DNA from: a bacterium
GTDB taxonomy: Bacteria > Bacillota > Bacilli > Lactobacillales > Streptococcaceae
DNA: 64,000 bases
Assembly (NCBI GenBank): GCA_905221375.1
Contig: CAJNCY010000001.1
Coordinates: 124,001 to 188,000, forward strand
Direction of reading: 5' to 3'
The first letter of the stretch is position 1, and every line of letters begins with the position of its first letter. Positions 35,552 through 44,757 of this stretch are shown here, in pieces. A model generated the notes under the pieces. That model ran no database searches and was not told the DNA's origin. It saw only the letters and a program-made list of their open reading frames with translations. The position numbers were made by a program, and so were the translations under genes.

Positions 35552-36747
35552 TTTTTCTCCCTCAGATAAGCATGGATGGCTTGTCGGTCATTTTCCAATT
35601 CTCCATCGACAATGGCATACTCAATCTCTGTTAAAATCTCTCCCAAGTCTGGCCCTGGCTGATAGCCATATTCCTTAATCAAAATGCCACCATTGATCTG
35701 AATTTCTTTCTTATCATGAATGGTCAAACTCTGGTAAGTTTCTGCGATAGCTTGTGGATTGACTGGTTTCCCTTGAGCCTGACGAAGATTTTCAGCCTGT
35801 AAAAGCAAATCCAAGTCAAAGCGGTAACAATCGCGCTTGCTCAATTCTCCCTTTTCACGCAGAGCCAAAATAGTCAGCAAATCCTGAACTTGCTTAGCAA
35901 ACTGGCGTGAGGTCTTCCAAGCTTTCAAAAAGGGCTGTGCATTTTCAATCTCCAAAGCCCACAGTAGAGCTGCCCAGGCTTGTTCAGAGGATTCAAAAGT
36001 AAAATCGGTCTCTAACTCAAACAGTCTGTTAAGCTTGTCCTGGCTAGATTCCATATCAGGGAGATAATCATAAGCTTGACTCTCAATCATGGAAGCCAAG
36101 CCCCTTCTCCAAAACGGAGCCAGCAAGAGTTTATCAAACTCAACGAAGGTACGCTCCACAGAAATTTTCTCCAAAAGTGGCGTCAAGGTCTTCATAGCTT
36201 TAAATGTTTCTGGCTCAAGTTCAAAGCCAAGACTGGCCTGAAAACGAAAACCACGCATAATCCGCAAAGCATCTTCGTTGAAACGCTCACTAGCTACACC
36301 AACCGCTCGCAAAACTTGATTTTCTAAATCTTCTAAGCCATGGAATAAGTCAATGATTTCCCCTGTCTCGTCCAAGGCAAAGGCGTTGACTGTGAAGTCG
36401 CGGCGTTTGAGGTCTTCTTCTAGCGAGCGCACAAAGGAAACCGCACTGGGTCTGCGATAGTCCACATAGACATCTTCTGTCCGAAAAGTAGTCACCTCAT
36501 ACTCCTCGTCCCCATCTAAGACCAAGACAGTTCCATGCTCGATTCCGATATCGGCTGTTCGCGGAAAAATCTGCTTGGTTTCTTCTGGATAAGAAGACGT
36601 CGCAATATCCACATCATGGATAGGACGATTGAGGAGGGCATCTCGAACAGATCCCCCAACAAAATAGGCTTCAAATCCTGCTTCTTTGATTTTTTCTAAT
36701 ACTGGTAAAGCCTTCTGAAATTCAGAAGGCATTTGCGTTAATCTCAT
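35548..36747 (-). CDS. cca: CCA-adding tRNA nucleotidyltransferase
   Basis: A 399-residue class II nucleotidyltransferase. [21 protein letters not shown] is the head domain with the DxD catalytic pair, followed by FTVNAFALD and the [13 protein letters not shown] neck motif. It builds or repairs the CCA end of tRNAs without a template. The ATG overlaps the stop of dapB by four bases. Confidence 0.96.
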   Translation of the reverse strand: MRLTQMPSEFQKALPVLEKIKEAGFEAYFVGGSVRDALLNRPIHDVDIATSSYPEETKQIFPRTADIGIEHGTVLVLDGDEEYEVTTFRTEDVYVDYRRPSAVSFVRSLEEDLKRRDFTVNAFALDETGEIIDLFHGLEDLENQVLRAVGVASERFNEDALRIMRGFRFQASLGFELEPETFKAMKTLTPLLEKISVERTFVEFDKLLLAPFWRRGLASMIESQAYDYLPDMESSQDKLNRLFELETDFTFESSEQAWAALLWALEIENAQPFLKAWKTSRQFAKQVQDLLTILALREKGELSKRDCYRFDLDLLLQAENLRQAQGKPVNPQAIAETYQSLTIHDKKEIQINGGILIKEYGYQPGPDLGEILTEIEYAIVDGELENDRQAIHAYLREKK

Positions 36748-37511
36748 AATAAGTGTTCTAATCCATAGACAAGCTCATGACGCTTGACAACTTCTTTAAT
36801 TCCCAAATTCACCCCTGTCATGAAGGAGCTGCGATCATAGGAGTCATGACGGAGGGTCAATCCTTCTCCCTGATTACCAAAGATTACTTCCTGATGAGCT
36901 ACCAAGCCTGGCAAACGAACTGAGTGGATCCGCATGCCTTCAAAGTCAGCACCACGGGCACCTGCAATCAATTCTTCCTCATCAGGCGCACCTTGCTGGA
37001 TTGATTCACGAACTTCCGCCATCAACTCAGCTGTTTTAATAGCTGTTCCACTCGGAGCATCTTTTTTCTTGTCATGATGAAGCTCGATAATCTCCACATT
37101 TGGGAAATATTTTGCAGCCTGCGTCGCAAATTGCATAAGCAAGACAGCACCCAGGGCAAAGTTAGGAGCGATTAAACCACCCAAATCTTGGGCACGGGAA
37201 AATGCTTTTAGTTCTGCAATTTCTTCACTTGTGAAGCCAGTCGTTCCAACCACTGGAGCAAAGCCATTTTCAAGAGCAAAACGTGTATTTTCGTAGGCAA
37301 CAGTTGGAGTAGTAAAATCTACCCAAACATCTGCTTCAAAGCCTGCTAAATCAGCCTTATCCTTGAAAACAGGAACTCCCTGCCATTCTGACTCAGACTC
37401 AAAAGGATCCAAAACTGCTACCAAGTCTAAGTCTGGATCAGCCAAGACCATCTGACAAGCAGCTTGGCCCATCTTTCCCTTAAAACCAGCAATAATTACT
37501 CGAATACTCAT
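36744..37511 (-). CDS. dapB: 4-hydroxy-tetrahydrodipicolinate reductase
   Basis: A 255-residue reductase of the lysine branch. The NAD(P) loop is GFKGKMGQA (residues 9-17), and [15 protein letters not shown] contains the catalytic His and Lys. It makes tetrahydrodipicolinate, precursor of lysine, which is used by MurE in the cell wall. AGGAG precedes the ATG at 37511. The leader region before it contains two tandem structured units (37525-37745). Confidence 0.96.
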   Translation of the reverse strand: MSIRVIIAGFKGKMGQAACQMVLADPDLDLVAVLDPFESESEWQGVPVFKDKADLAGFEADVWVDFTTPTVAYENTRFALENGFAPVVGTTGFTSEEIAELKAFSRAQDLGGLIAPNFALGAVLLMQFATQAAKYFPNVEIIELHHDKKKDAPSGTAIKTAELMAEVRESIQQGAPDEEELIAGARGADFEGMRIHSVRLPGLVAHQEVIFGNQGEGLTLRHDSYDRSSFMTGVNLGIKEVVKRHELVYGLEHLL

Positions 37512-37524
37512 CTTTACTCCTATT

Positions 37525-37745
37525 TAAGATACAAAGGACCTTAGCTACCCATGAAAAATAGGGAATGACACTGACTTTCCACGAAAGGTGAGACAGGCAT
37601 CTTTTTTCAAGAGGCAGGTAGCCCGTGTTCAATTTCTAAGATACAAAGCCTGTAGGAACACAAAGTGAAAATAGGAGTTTTGATCAAGAAGTGTCTACTC
37701 CTTGGAAGAACTATCTTTTTCACACAGGGTTCCAGGCGTGTTCAA
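37525..37745 (-). ncRNA. Two tandem, diverged structured RNA-like units upstream of dapB
   Basis: The 267-bp gap holds two copies of about 108 bp (37525-37632 and 37637-37745), each bounded on the minus strand by TTGAACACG and CTTTGTATCTTA. Inside, primary sequence differs but pairing is kept. One unit pairs GCUACC with GGUAGC and UGAAAAA with UUUUUCA; the other pairs CCUG-GAAC with GUUC-CUA-CAGG and GUGAAA-GAUAG with CUAUUUUCAC. Both contain a further inner hairpin. A dapB leader element or a small RNA are possible; I cannot name a family. Confidence 0.5.
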
Positions 37746-37778
37746 CTGCTAACTTCTTAACTAGTCTAAAAGTGCCAA

Positions 37779-38627
37779 CTAAATCACTGGAATATAACCC
37801 AGAGCAATGCTTCCTGATCCTAGGTGTGTCCCAATGACACTACCAAATGTAGCTAGTGAAATATCCGTACCCACTCCAGATTCAAGCAAGTGTTGACGCA
37901 ATTCCTCAGCCTTTTCAGGAGCATTCCCATGAATAACAATGACCCGATACTGGCCTGAAGCCGTTGTTTCCTTGATAATTTCAATTAATCGCTTGGTTGC
38001 TTTCTTTTCAGTACGAACTTTTTCGTAAACTTCAATCACACCTTGGTCATTGAAATAGAGGATTGGCTTAATGCTAAGCAAATTGCCCAAAATGGCAGCC
38101 CCATTTGAAAGGCGCCCACCTTTCACCAAATGATCCAAATCATCGACCATGATAAAGGCTGACGTACGGCTGATTTGAATGGCTAGCTTATCCTGAATGC
38201 TGTCAAAATCATCGCCCTGGTCACTCCAATTAAAGACGCTTTCAACCATGATACCCAGAGGAGCACTTGTAATCAAAGTGTCTGGAAAGGCAATAGTTAA
38301 GCCCTCATATTCATCTATCATATACTGGATATTTTGGTAAAAACCTGAAATTCCAGAAGATAGGAAAAGCCCCAAGGCATGGGTATAGCCTTGTTCTTTG
38401 AGCGAAGTTAAGATTTCATCTAACTTGGCAATACTTGGCTGACTAGTCTTAGGCAATTCAGAAGCCTGAGCCATTTTTTGGTAAAATTCCTCAGCAGTCA
38501 GATTGATACCTTCGACATACTCCTCACCATCAATATTGACAGGAATATCCAAGACAAATAAATCTTCTCTTTGCAAGGTCTCTGCACTGAGATAGGCAGA
38601 AGAATCTGTGATAACAGCTAGTTTCAT
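37779..38627 (-). CDS. DegV family fatty-acid-binding protein
   Basis: A 282-residue DegV protein: [10 protein letters not shown] opening, the conserved TSQPS motif near residue 60, and C-terminal [18 protein letters not shown] that lines the acyl pocket. Firmicute DegV (FakB) proteins present fatty acids to the FakA kinase for phospholipid synthesis; whether this copy partners FakA is not visible here. It is two bases from the DUF1149 gene. Confidence 0.92.
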   Translation of the reverse strand: MKLAVITDSSAYLSAETLQREDLFVLDIPVNIDGEEYVEGINLTAEEFYQKMAQASELPKTSQPSIAKLDEILTSLKEQGYTHALGLFLSSGISGFYQNIQYMIDEYEGLTIAFPDTLITSAPLGIMVESVFNWSDQGDDFDSIQDKLAIQISRTSAFIMVDDLDHLVKGGRLSNGAAILGNLLSIKPILYFNDQGVIEVYEKVRTEKKATKRLIEIIKETTASGQYRVIVIHGNAPEKAEELRQHLLESGVGTDISLATFGSVIGTHLGSGSIALGYIPVI

Positions 38628-38628
38628 A

Positions 38629-39003
38629 TTAGAACTCCAAATTGATTCCTGGTAAGTCTAATGCAATTTCAGTTACTTCGTAAGTCAAACGGTTGAGCAT
38701 ATTCAAACATGGACGAGCCAAAGTTTCCACTTCTTCTTGGCTCAATTCACTTGGTTCATTGACAATACGGCCATCGATATGATTTACCTGTGAAATGGTT
38801 CCACTGATGACAAACTTATCAAATACAATCATAAATGTCAAGATGACAATCAAGGAAGTCACTTGATTTTCTTGATCATGTTGGAGCAATTGGAAGTTCA
38901 CATCCACCTTAGTTTCAGGAGCTCCATTTTCATTTTCCCATTCAAAATTACGCGCATCAAAATGATACTGACTGACAAATTCTTGTTCACGTTTAAGATT
39001 CAT
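38629..39003 (-). CDS. DUF1149 family protein
   Basis: A 124-residue protein resembling the SecB-like DUF1149 family common in streptococci and lactobacilli ([28 protein letters not shown]-terminus). Mostly beta-strand pattern, no signal or membrane segment. Function unknown. Its stop is directly followed by the DegV start, so the two are likely cotranscribed. Confidence 0.8.
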   Translation of the reverse strand: MNLKREQEFVSQYHFDARNFEWENENGAPETKVDVNFQLLQHDQENQVTSLIVILTFMIVFDKFVISGTISQVNHIDGRIVNEPSELSQEEVETLARPCLNMLNRLTYEVTEIALDLPGINLEF

Positions 39004-39076
39004 GTCTTTCTCCCTCGGCTACAATATTATAAGCTATTGTACCATAATTTTTTATTTTCATCTAGTTTTCTAGGAT

Positions 39077-40429
39077 TTAGTTAATCCCGATTTCAGCTCG
39101 AACTACATCTGCGATAGTATCAACATAGTAGTCCACTTCTTCTGTTGTAGGCGCTTCTGCCATAACACGCAAAAGAGGCTCTGTTCCACTTGGGCGAACA
39201 AGAATACGGCCATTCCCTGCCATTTCAGCTTCCATCTTCTCGATGATATCCTTGATAGCTGGCACTTCCATAGCCTTTTCCTTCATGGCATTTTCCACTC
39301 GGATATTGACTAATTTTTGTGGATAGATGGTTACTTCTGCAGCCAACTCTGACAAGCTCTTACCAGTTTCCTTCATGATTTTTGTCAATTGGACAGCTGA
39401 TAATTGACCATCACCTGTTGTATTGTAATCCATCAAGATGACGTGACCAGACTGTTCACCACCAAGGTTGTAGCCTGATTTTCGCATTTCTTCAACAACA
39501 TAACGATCACCAACTGCTGTAACTGCCTTGTTAATACCTTCGCGATCCAAGGCCTTGTGGAAACCAAGGTTAGACATCACAGTTGTCACAATTGTATTTT
39601 GAGCCAATTGTCCTTTTTCAGAAAGGTATTTCCCGATGATGTACATGATCTTGTCACCATCGACGATGTCACCCTTTTCATCAACAGCAATCAAACGGTC
39701 ACTGTCTCCGTCAAAGGCCAAACCGATAGCTGACCCGCTTTCTTTGACCACTTCTTGAAGGGCTTCTGGGTGCGTAGAACCAACATTAAGGTTAATGTTA
39801 AGACCATCTGGTGTTTCCCCGATAACCGTCAATTGGGCACCAAGGTCTGCAAAGATTTGACGGGCACTTGTAGACGCTGCACCATTGGCTGTGTCCAAGG
39901 CCACTTTCATTCCTTCAAGTGGAGTTCCAGTTGAAACCAGATATCCTTCATACTTACGCAAGCCTTCTGGATAATCTACCAAGGTTCCCAAACCTTCTGC
40001 ACTTGGACGAGGAAGAGTATCTTCCGCAGCATCTAGCAAAGCTTCAATTTCTGCTTCTTTTTCGTCATCTAGTTTGAAACCATCACCACCAAAGAACTTA
40101 ATCCCATTATCAAGGGCTGGGTTGTGGCTAGCAGAAATCATGACACCGGCACTTGCTCCTTCAGTTTTAACCAAGTAAGCTACTGCTGGTGTTGCCAGAA
40201 CGCCTAGTTTGTATACGTGAATACCAACTGAAAGGAGACCTGCTACCAGGGCAGATTCTAGCATTTCTCCTGAAATACGTGTATCACGTCCTACAAAGAC
40301 TTTCGGTGCTTCCGTTTCATGTTGACTAAGAACATAGCCTCCAAAACGTCCTAGCTTAAAGGCCAATTCCGGCGTTAATTCTACGTTAGCTTCTCCACGG
40401 ACTCCATCAGTCCCAAAATATTTACCCAT
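39077..40429 (-). CDS. glmM: Phosphoglucosamine mutase
   Basis: A 450-residue alpha-D-phosphohexomutase. [12 protein letters not shown] holds the phosphorylated Ser (about residue 101), DGDSDRL the metal loop, GGEQSGH the sugar loop and [11 protein letters not shown] the phosphate loop. It converts glucosamine-6-P to glucosamine-1-P for UDP-GlcNAc. Last gene of cdaA-cdaR-glmM, the usual operon in which GlmM can bind and inhibit CdaA. Confidence 0.97.
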   Translation of the reverse strand: MGKYFGTDGVRGEANVELTPELAFKLGRFGGYVLSQHETEAPKVFVGRDTRISGEMLESALVAGLLSVGIHVYKLGVLATPAVAYLVKTEGASAGVMISASHNPALDNGIKFFGGDGFKLDDEKEAEIEALLDAAEDTLPRPSAEGLGTLVDYPEGLRKYEGYLVSTGTPLEGMKVALDTANGAASTSARQIFADLGAQLTVIGETPDGLNINLNVGSTHPEALQEVVKESGSAIGLAFDGDSDRLIAVDEKGDIVDGDKIMYIIGKYLSEKGQLAQNTIVTTVMSNLGFHKALDREGINKAVTAVGDRYVVEEMRKSGYNLGGEQSGHVILMDYNTTGDGQLSAVQLTKIMKETGKSLSELAAEVTIYPQKLVNIRVENAMKEKAMEVPAIKDIIEKMEAEMAGNGRILVRPSGTEPLLRVMAEAPTTEEVDYYVDTIADVVRAEIGIN

Positions 40430-40453
40430 TTTTATAAAATCCTTTTTCTATTT

Positions 40454-41218
40454 TTAATTCGTTTTTGAACTAGTTGCTTTCGTTGACGAAGATGTCTCCG
40501 ACGAATTGCTTGTGCTTGAACTTGGCGTTACTGGTTTTGTAGTGACCTTCATTGTTGTATCAAACGGAGTGATAACTACTGGTAAGACTACCCCGTTGCG
40601 GTCGATTGCCTGCAAAGGTACTGAGCCACTGTAATTACCTGTTATGCGTTCGCTGGTTGGTAAAAGCGCAATAACTTTGTCAATCTTAGCTAATGTTTCC
40701 TGATCAGTCGTGACCGAAACGCGTTCATTTGACACGGTTACACTATCAAGTTGTAGCTTGGGATCAATCTGGCTTTGGTCAACTTGTGGCACAACAAGCA
40801 TCCCATCTCGCTTAACCTTCTTCCCAACTTTTACTGTGATCTTTTGAGGCGTTGCCACAGCGGTCAATCCACTTGGAAGATTTTCAATGTTCAAGGGAAC
40901 TTCAATCGTTCCAACACTAGCATCTGTCAAATCCGCTGTGACCTTAAACTTACGAGTGCTTTCCTGCATTTCACTGGCCAAGGTCACACGATTAGCTCCT
41001 GTCAACACAACGGAAACCTCTGATGCAAATCCGCTAATAAAATACTGCTCATTATCATAATGAATATCGATAGGAACATTCGTTATCGTATTGGTGTAGG
41101 TTTCCGATTTGACCTGCCTTACAGTATTATTATTTTGAAAATTGGTCGATGTTGCATAGATAAATAAGACACAAGCAAAAAAGAGAGATGAAATGATATA
41201 TAGACTATTTTTTCTCAT
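40454..41218 (-). CDS. cdaR: YbbR-domain regulator of diadenylate cyclase (CdaR)
   Basis: A 254-residue protein with one N-terminal membrane segment (about 6-24) and an extracytoplasmic part with two YbbR repeats (about 45-215), then a Ser/Thr-rich tail. CdaR partners modulate CdaA from outside the membrane. The ATG lies 14 bp inside the end of cdaA, so they are translationally coupled. Confidence 0.9.
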   Translation of the reverse strand: MRKNSLYIISSLFFACVLFIYATSTNFQNNNTVRQVKSETYTNTITNVPIDIHYDNEQYFISGFASEVSVVLTGANRVTLASEMQESTRKFKVTADLTDASVGTIEVPLNIENLPSGLTAVATPQKITVKVGKKVKRDGMLVVPQVDQSQIDPKLQLDSVTVSNERVSVTTDQETLAKIDKVIALLPTSERITGNYSGSVPLQAIDRNGVVLPVVITPFDTTMKVTTKPVTPSSSTSNSSETSSSTKATSSKTN

Positions 41219-42062
41219 ATTTCCAACCTCCTAGCAAACGGTCCTTGAAACTGACTTTTTCTTCAACGGTTGGCAAAAGAAGTGCTCGTAATTCTGCTTC
41301 AAATTCTTCAAGAGTCAAATCATGCTTGAAAATCCCATTGTAAGTAATAGAAATACCACCTGTTTCCTCTGAGACGATGAAGGTCAAGGCATCAGATACT
41401 TCTGATAAACCAATAGCCGCCCGGTGTCTGGTCCCAAATTCCTTGGAAATCCCTGTGCTTTCTGTCAAGGGCAGATAGGCAGAGGTGACTGCAATCCGAT
41501 TTTCTCTGATAATCACAGCACCATCATGTAGAGGAGTGTTGGGAATAAAAATATTGATGAGGAGTTCTGCCGAAATTTTGGCATCCAAAGGAATTCCTGT
41601 CGCTATGTATTCTTGTAAGGTCCGAACTCGTTGAATAGCAACCAGAGCACCAATCTTACGAGGACTCATATATTCAACTGACTTGACAAAGGCACGAATC
41701 ATTTGCTCTTCTGCACTAATTTGAGTAGTAGAAAAGAAATCTGTCGCCCTTCCCAAACGTTCCAAACCAGTCCGAATCTCTGGAGAGAAGATAACAACTG
41801 CAGCAATAACCCCATAGGTGATAATCTGATTAATCAACCAAGAAATCGTTGTTAAACCAAGGATATTGGCCACAACCTGAGCTAATACAAAGATCAAGAC
41901 CCCTCGCACCAAAATCATAATCTTGGTACCAGCTATCGCTTTTGTAAAACGATATAAAATATAGGTCACAATCAAAATATCAAACAAATTGATGGCAATG
42001 CTCCAAGGACTAGAAAACAAGCTAGTCCAATATTGCAGGTTGGATAATTGTTGAAAGTTCAT
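41205..42062 (-). CDS. cdaA: Diadenylate cyclase CdaA
   Basis: A 285-residue membrane enzyme: three helices in about 15-85, then a DAC domain with DGAVIIR (catalytic Asp) and GTRHRAAIG. It makes c-di-AMP from two ATP, a messenger for potassium, osmolyte and cell-wall control. The frame runs to 42119, but TATAAT (42099-42104) lies within that extension, and the ATG at 42062 has GAGGAGA upstream. Confidence 0.95.
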   Translation of the reverse strand: MNFQQLSNLQYWTSLFSSPWSIAINLFDILIVTYILYRFTKAIAGTKIMILVRGVLIFVLAQVVANILGLTTISWLINQIITYGVIAAVVIFSPEIRTGLERLGRATDFFSTTQISAEEQMIRAFVKSVEYMSPRKIGALVAIQRVRTLQEYIATGIPLDAKISAELLINIFIPNTPLHDGAVIIRENRIAVTSAYLPLTESTGISKEFGTRHRAAIGLSEVSDALTFIVSEETGGISITYNGIFKHDLTLEEFEAELRALLLPTVEEKVSFKDRLLGGWKYEKK

Positions 42063-42098
42063 CTGCTGTCTCCTCTCTGTCCAAACACGTTCCTTTCT

Positions 42099-42107
42099 AT
42101 TATACCA
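42099..42107 (-). promoter_or_regulatory. cdaA operon promoter (extended -10)
   Basis: TGG-TATAAT on the minus strand, no clear -35; about 37 nt before the chosen start. Confidence 0.55.
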
Positions 42108-42200
42108 TTTTTCTGACATTTTTTTCCCTATCCTACTTCATTTTAAATTAAAGAAAAAATATGATAAAATAAACTGACTAGAAAAAACAAAGGAGAAACC

Positions 42201-43169
42201 ATGTCTCAACTATATGATATTACCATTGTAGGTGGTGGTCCTGTCGGTCTTTTTGCAGCCTTTTACGCCCACCTACGCCAAGCCAAGGTCCAAATCATCG
42301 ATTCCCTTCCACAACTAGGTGGACAGCCTGCTATTCTTTATCCTGAAAAGGAAATCCTAGACGTCCCAGGTTTCCCAAACCTGACTGGAGAAGAGTTGAC
42401 TAATCGTCTAATCGAGCAATTAAATGGCTTTGATACCCCTATTCATCTCAATGAAACGGTTCTTGAGATTGAAAAACAAGATCAAGGCTTTGTAATTACA
42501 ACTTCTAAAGGAAGTCACCTGTCTAAAACTGTTATCATCGCTATGGGTGGCGGTGCCTTTAAACCACGTCCGCTGGAACTAGAAGGCGTTGAGGGCTATG
42601 AAAATATCCACTACCATGTTTCTAACATTCAGCAATATGCTGGGAAGAAAGTGACAATTCTTGGTGGAGGAGACTCAGCTGTAGATTGGGCTTTGGCTTT
42701 TGAAAAAATCGCACCAACTACCCTTGTCCACCGCAGAGATAATTTCCGCGCCTTGGAGCACAGTGTCCAAGCCTTGCAGGAATCATCTGTAACCATCAAG
42801 ACACCATTCGTCCCTAGCAAACTCCTTGGAGATAGAAAAACGCTCGATAAACTTGAAATCACAAAAGTTAAATCTGATGAAACAGAAACGATTGACCTAG
42901 ACCACCTCTTTGTCAACTATGGTTTCAAATCTTCTGTCGGTAACCTCAAAAACTGGGGTCTGGACCTCAATCGTCACAAGATTATTGTCAACAGCAAGCA
43001 AGAATCTAGCCAATCAGGTATCTATGCTATCGGAGACTGCTGCTACTATGACGGAAAAATTGACCTGATTGCGACAGGCCTCGGAGAAGCTCCAACCGCT
43101 GTCAACAATGCCATCAACTACATTGACCCTGAGCAAAAAGTGCAGCCAAAACACTCAACCAGTTTATAA
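42201..43169 (+). CDS. Ferredoxin/flavodoxin--NADP+ reductase, thioredoxin-reductase-like (YumC type)
   Basis: A 322-residue two-domain flavoprotein. FAD loop GGGPVGLFAAFYA (residues 10-22), NADPH loop GGGDSAVDWA (around 155) and a second FAD motif GIYAIGDC. The CxxC redox pair of thioredoxin reductase is absent, which marks the YumC/FNR2 group that reduces ferredoxin or flavodoxin. Start ATG 42201 after AAAGGAGAAA. Divergent from the cdaA operon and closed by a hairpin terminator. Confidence 0.92.
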   Translation: MSQLYDITIVGGGPVGLFAAFYAHLRQAKVQIIDSLPQLGGQPAILYPEKEILDVPGFPNLTGEELTNRLIEQLNGFDTPIHLNETVLEIEKQDQGFVITTSKGSHLSKTVIIAMGGGAFKPRPLELEGVEGYENIHYHVSNIQQYAGKKVTILGGGDSAVDWALAFEKIAPTTLVHRRDNFRALEHSVQALQESSVTIKTPFVPSKLLGDRKTLDKLEITKVKSDETETIDLDHLFVNYGFKSSVGNLKNWGLDLNRHKIIVNSKQESSQSGIYAIGDCCYYDGKIDLIATGLGEAPTAVNNAINYIDPEQKVQPKHSTSL

Positions 43170-43171
43170 AA

Positions 43172-43205
43172 AAGAACCACGAGTCACATAGGATTCGTGG
43201 TTTTA
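43172..43205 (+). terminator. Terminator after the FNR gene
   Basis: AACCACGA (43175-43182) / TCGTGGTT (43195-43202), followed by TT and an A-run. Confidence 0.8.
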
Positions 43206-43208
43206 AAA

Positions 43209-43265
43209 TGAACTACACCTCAAAAGTTAGACAGAAATACATCTAACTTCTGATATGCAGCCCAC
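43209..43265. mobile_element. Possible IS3-family terminal remnant
   Basis: ACACCTCAAAAGTTAGACAG resembles the terminal inverted repeat of several IS3-group elements, and TCTAACTTCT follows in inverse orientation. No transposase remains. The rest of 43266-43404 is AT-rich with no feature seen. Confidence 0.35.
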
Positions 43266-43404
43266 CTTCTCTTTGCTCTTGTTTGAATAAGAAATTTTTT
43301 GAAGAATCATTAGATTATACAAAGTATTCATATCAGCCTTTTAAAGCTATATAAAAACTCTCCAACTATTCTATTATACCATATAAAAAAATAAATAAAT
43401 AGAC

Positions 43405-43451
43405 TTGTTTTTTTCTTTTTTTTGACGTATACTAATAATAGAAAGCGCTTT
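43405..43451 (+). promoter_or_regulatory. Promoter of the small membrane/secreted protein pair, with cre-like palindrome
   Basis: TTGTTT (43405-43410), 17 bp, TATACT (43428-43433). Directly after it lies AAAGCGCTTT (43442-43451), a perfect 10-bp palindrome close to the core of CcpA cre sites but lacking the outer TG/CA. Confidence 0.45.
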
Positions 43452-43473
43452 AAATAAAATAAAAGGAGGTTTT

Positions 43474-43689
43474 ATGAGGAAAGTAAATAAGGACATTTTA
43501 TTCTTAACTGGAATCATAGTTTTATGTTTTGGTTTTTTATTATTTCACATCAACCCCTATTATGCCGAACCCTATGCGACACTGAAAGAAAGAATAAATT
43601 TATTCTTTTGGCAACTATATTGGAGACCTGTAGGAACTCTCAGTATTATTTCGGGTTGCATTATAACTTTCAAAGGATTGAAAAAATAA
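43474..43689 (+). CDS. Small two-helix membrane protein of unknown function
   Basis: A 71-residue protein with two membrane helices: ILFLTGIIVLCFGFLLF (about 8-24) and the region LYWRPVGTLSIISGCIITF (about 48-66), joined by an external loop with NPYYAEPYAT. AAAAGGAGG precedes the ATG. Located ten bases before a secreted-protein gene, and probably cotranscribed with it. I do not recognise a family; the pair sits in an accessory interval between FNR and whiA. Confidence 0.75.
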   Translation: MRKVNKDILFLTGIIVLCFGFLLFHINPYYAEPYATLKERINLFFWQLYWRPVGTLSIISGCIITFKGLKK

Positions 43690-43699
43690 TCTTTTACTC

Positions 43700-44293
43700 A
43701 TGAAGAAAAAATTTGTTATGATTAAACTGAAACTATTGTTTTTCTCTCTACTATCAAGTCTATTATTCTTAGTCACAACATCTACGGTTTTTGCTGATGT
43801 CTATCCTGGTACAAATTATGAAATTGTATCTAATCGTATTGTAAAAGATATCAACACAGGAGAGTTATTGTCATTTTATACAACTGAACTTAGAGACGCC
43901 TATTTAGAGTCTAAATCTACGTATCAGACTCGTTCTAATGCAACTGGTGTTGCAGACTATAGAACTAAATACTCTCACTCTTACAAGAAAAGCACCACAT
44001 CAGGTCCTGTAAGTTCAACTGCCTATGGTGGAAAAGCTGGAGCTACTCTGACTGTAGGTGCAGGTGTTAGCTTTTCTGCTCCGGAGTCTGGAGCTGGACT
44101 TAGTTTAAATCACTCAGTCTCCCATAACGTACCACCCTACACTTATGGTTATATTAGACTAAAAGCATCTTACACAGTAAACGTTCGTAAACTAGAAGTT
44201 AGATACTTAGGCACCAACAAATGGGTTCCAGCTGGTGAAACCTCTACTATATCGAATGTTAGCGTTTGGAGCGAACTGGTCACTTGGAAATAA
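43700..44293 (+). CDS. Secreted protein of unknown function
   Basis: A 197-residue protein with a classical signal peptide: basic start, hydrophobic core KLLFFSLLSSLLFLVTT, cleavage likely after VFA at about residue 32. The mature part is rich in Ser, Thr, Tyr and Gly, beta-rich, without Cys and without LPXTG or choline-binding motifs, so it should be released. Segments such as AYGGKAGATLTVGAGVSFSA and SHNVPPYTYGYIRLKA suggest a compact beta domain. Start at 43700 has a weak binding site; Met7 is an alternative. Could be a bacteriocin-like or interaction protein, but nothing proves this. Confidence 0.7.
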   Translation: MKKKFVMIKLKLLFFSLLSSLLFLVTTSTVFADVYPGTNYEIVSNRIVKDINTGELLSFYTTELRDAYLESKSTYQTRSNATGVADYRTKYSHSYKKSTTSGPVSSTAYGGKAGATLTVGAGVSFSAPESGAGLSLNHSVSHNVPPYTYGYIRLKASYTVNVRKLEVRYLGTNKWVPAGETSTISNVSVWSELVTWK

Positions 44294-44353
44294 CTCATTA
44301 GAGACTGGGTAAAAACTCAATTTCAGGAGAAAATGAAATAAATTTTCTCACAA

Positions 44354-44402
44354 TAAAACGCATAGTATCACGGTTTTCAATATCTGATATTATGCGTTTT
44401 TG
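44354..44402 (+). terminator. Terminator after the secreted-protein gene
   Basis: AAACGCATA (44356-44364) pairs with TATGCGTTT (44391-44399) with extra pairing TATCA/TGATA inside, followed by TT. Confidence 0.75.
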
Positions 44403-44501
44403 ATTTTAAAGAGCTAAATTTCTTAACTTAATGACATTGCTTTTTGCCTTTCCCCTTCTTTTTCAAAAAGCAAAAATGTCCTATCAAACTGATAAAACAT
44501 G

Positions 44502-44510
44502 TGATATAAT
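44502..44510 (+). promoter_or_regulatory. Toxin mRNA promoter (extended -10)
   Basis: TGA-TATAAT with TATAAT at 44505-44510; no good -35. The predicted start near 44517 gives a 38-nt leader with GGAGG. Confidence 0.6.
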
Positions 44511-44554
44511 AGGGACGGCACTAACAATACGCCTTGGAAAAGGAGGTATTACAG

Positions 44555-44650
44555 ATGCTAGAACTTCTCAAAATAGTACTTATCGCAGTCATCGAGAGTA
44601 TCATCTCATGGCTGGTGACTCGTTGGTTAGACGATCACTTCGACAAGTAA
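44555..44650 (+). CDS. Fst-like type I toxin peptide
   Basis: A 31-codon ORF. AAAAGGAGG lies seven bases before the ATG. The peptide has a short polar start (MLELLK), one membrane helix (IVLIAVIESIISWLV) and a charged tail (TRWLDDHFDK), the plan of Fst/Ldr-type toxins that insert in the membrane. Around it are all parts of a par-type locus: its own extended -10 promoter, a converging strong promoter, a shared terminator, and a 17-bp direct repeat of its start region (44555-44571 and 44732-44748). The Pro of classical Fst is missing. Confidence 0.72.
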   Translation: MLELLKIVLIAVIESIISWLVTRWLDDHFDK

Positions 44651-44679
44651 CTTTCCTGGTTAGTGCTATCTAACCCAGA

Positions 44680-44751
44680 AAAAATCCCCTTGGTATTGCA
44701 GTACCGAGGGGATTTCTGTTTTAGCACTAAAATGCTAGAACTTCTCAATTC
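44680..44751 (-). ncRNA. Antitoxin RNA (RNA II-like), antisense to the toxin locus
   Basis: Predicted RNA of about 72 nt starting near 44751 and ending at the shared hairpin. It contains TTGAGAAGTTCTAGCAT, the exact complement of the toxin start ATGCTAGAACTTCTCAA, and TTAGTGC, the complement of GCACTAA in the toxin leader (44518-44524), besides full complementarity through the terminator. This is the pattern by which RNA II blocks Fst translation. Confidence 0.68.
44682..44716. terminator. Bidirectional terminator shared by toxin and antitoxin RNAs
   Basis: AATCCCCTTGGTA (44683-44695) pairs with TACCGAGGGGATT (44702-44714); A-run to the left and T-rich sequence to the right serve both directions. 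Confidence 0.85.
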
Positions 44752-44757
44752 TTATTT

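Noticed and set aside
37512..37778. T-box or lysine riboswitch before dapB
   Set aside because: No T-box sequence and no recognisable L-box core; the tandem units are reported as an unnamed structure instead.
43700..44293. Lactococcin-972-type bacteriocin
   Set aside because: The signal peptide and small beta-rich mature part are suggestive, but the length and conserved positions do not match what I recall and the usual immunity/ABC partners are missing.
44431..44673. 80-codon plus-strand frame over the toxin locus
   Set aside because: It crosses the toxin promoter and lacks a binding site; the 31-codon frame has the Shine-Dalgarno and locus structure.
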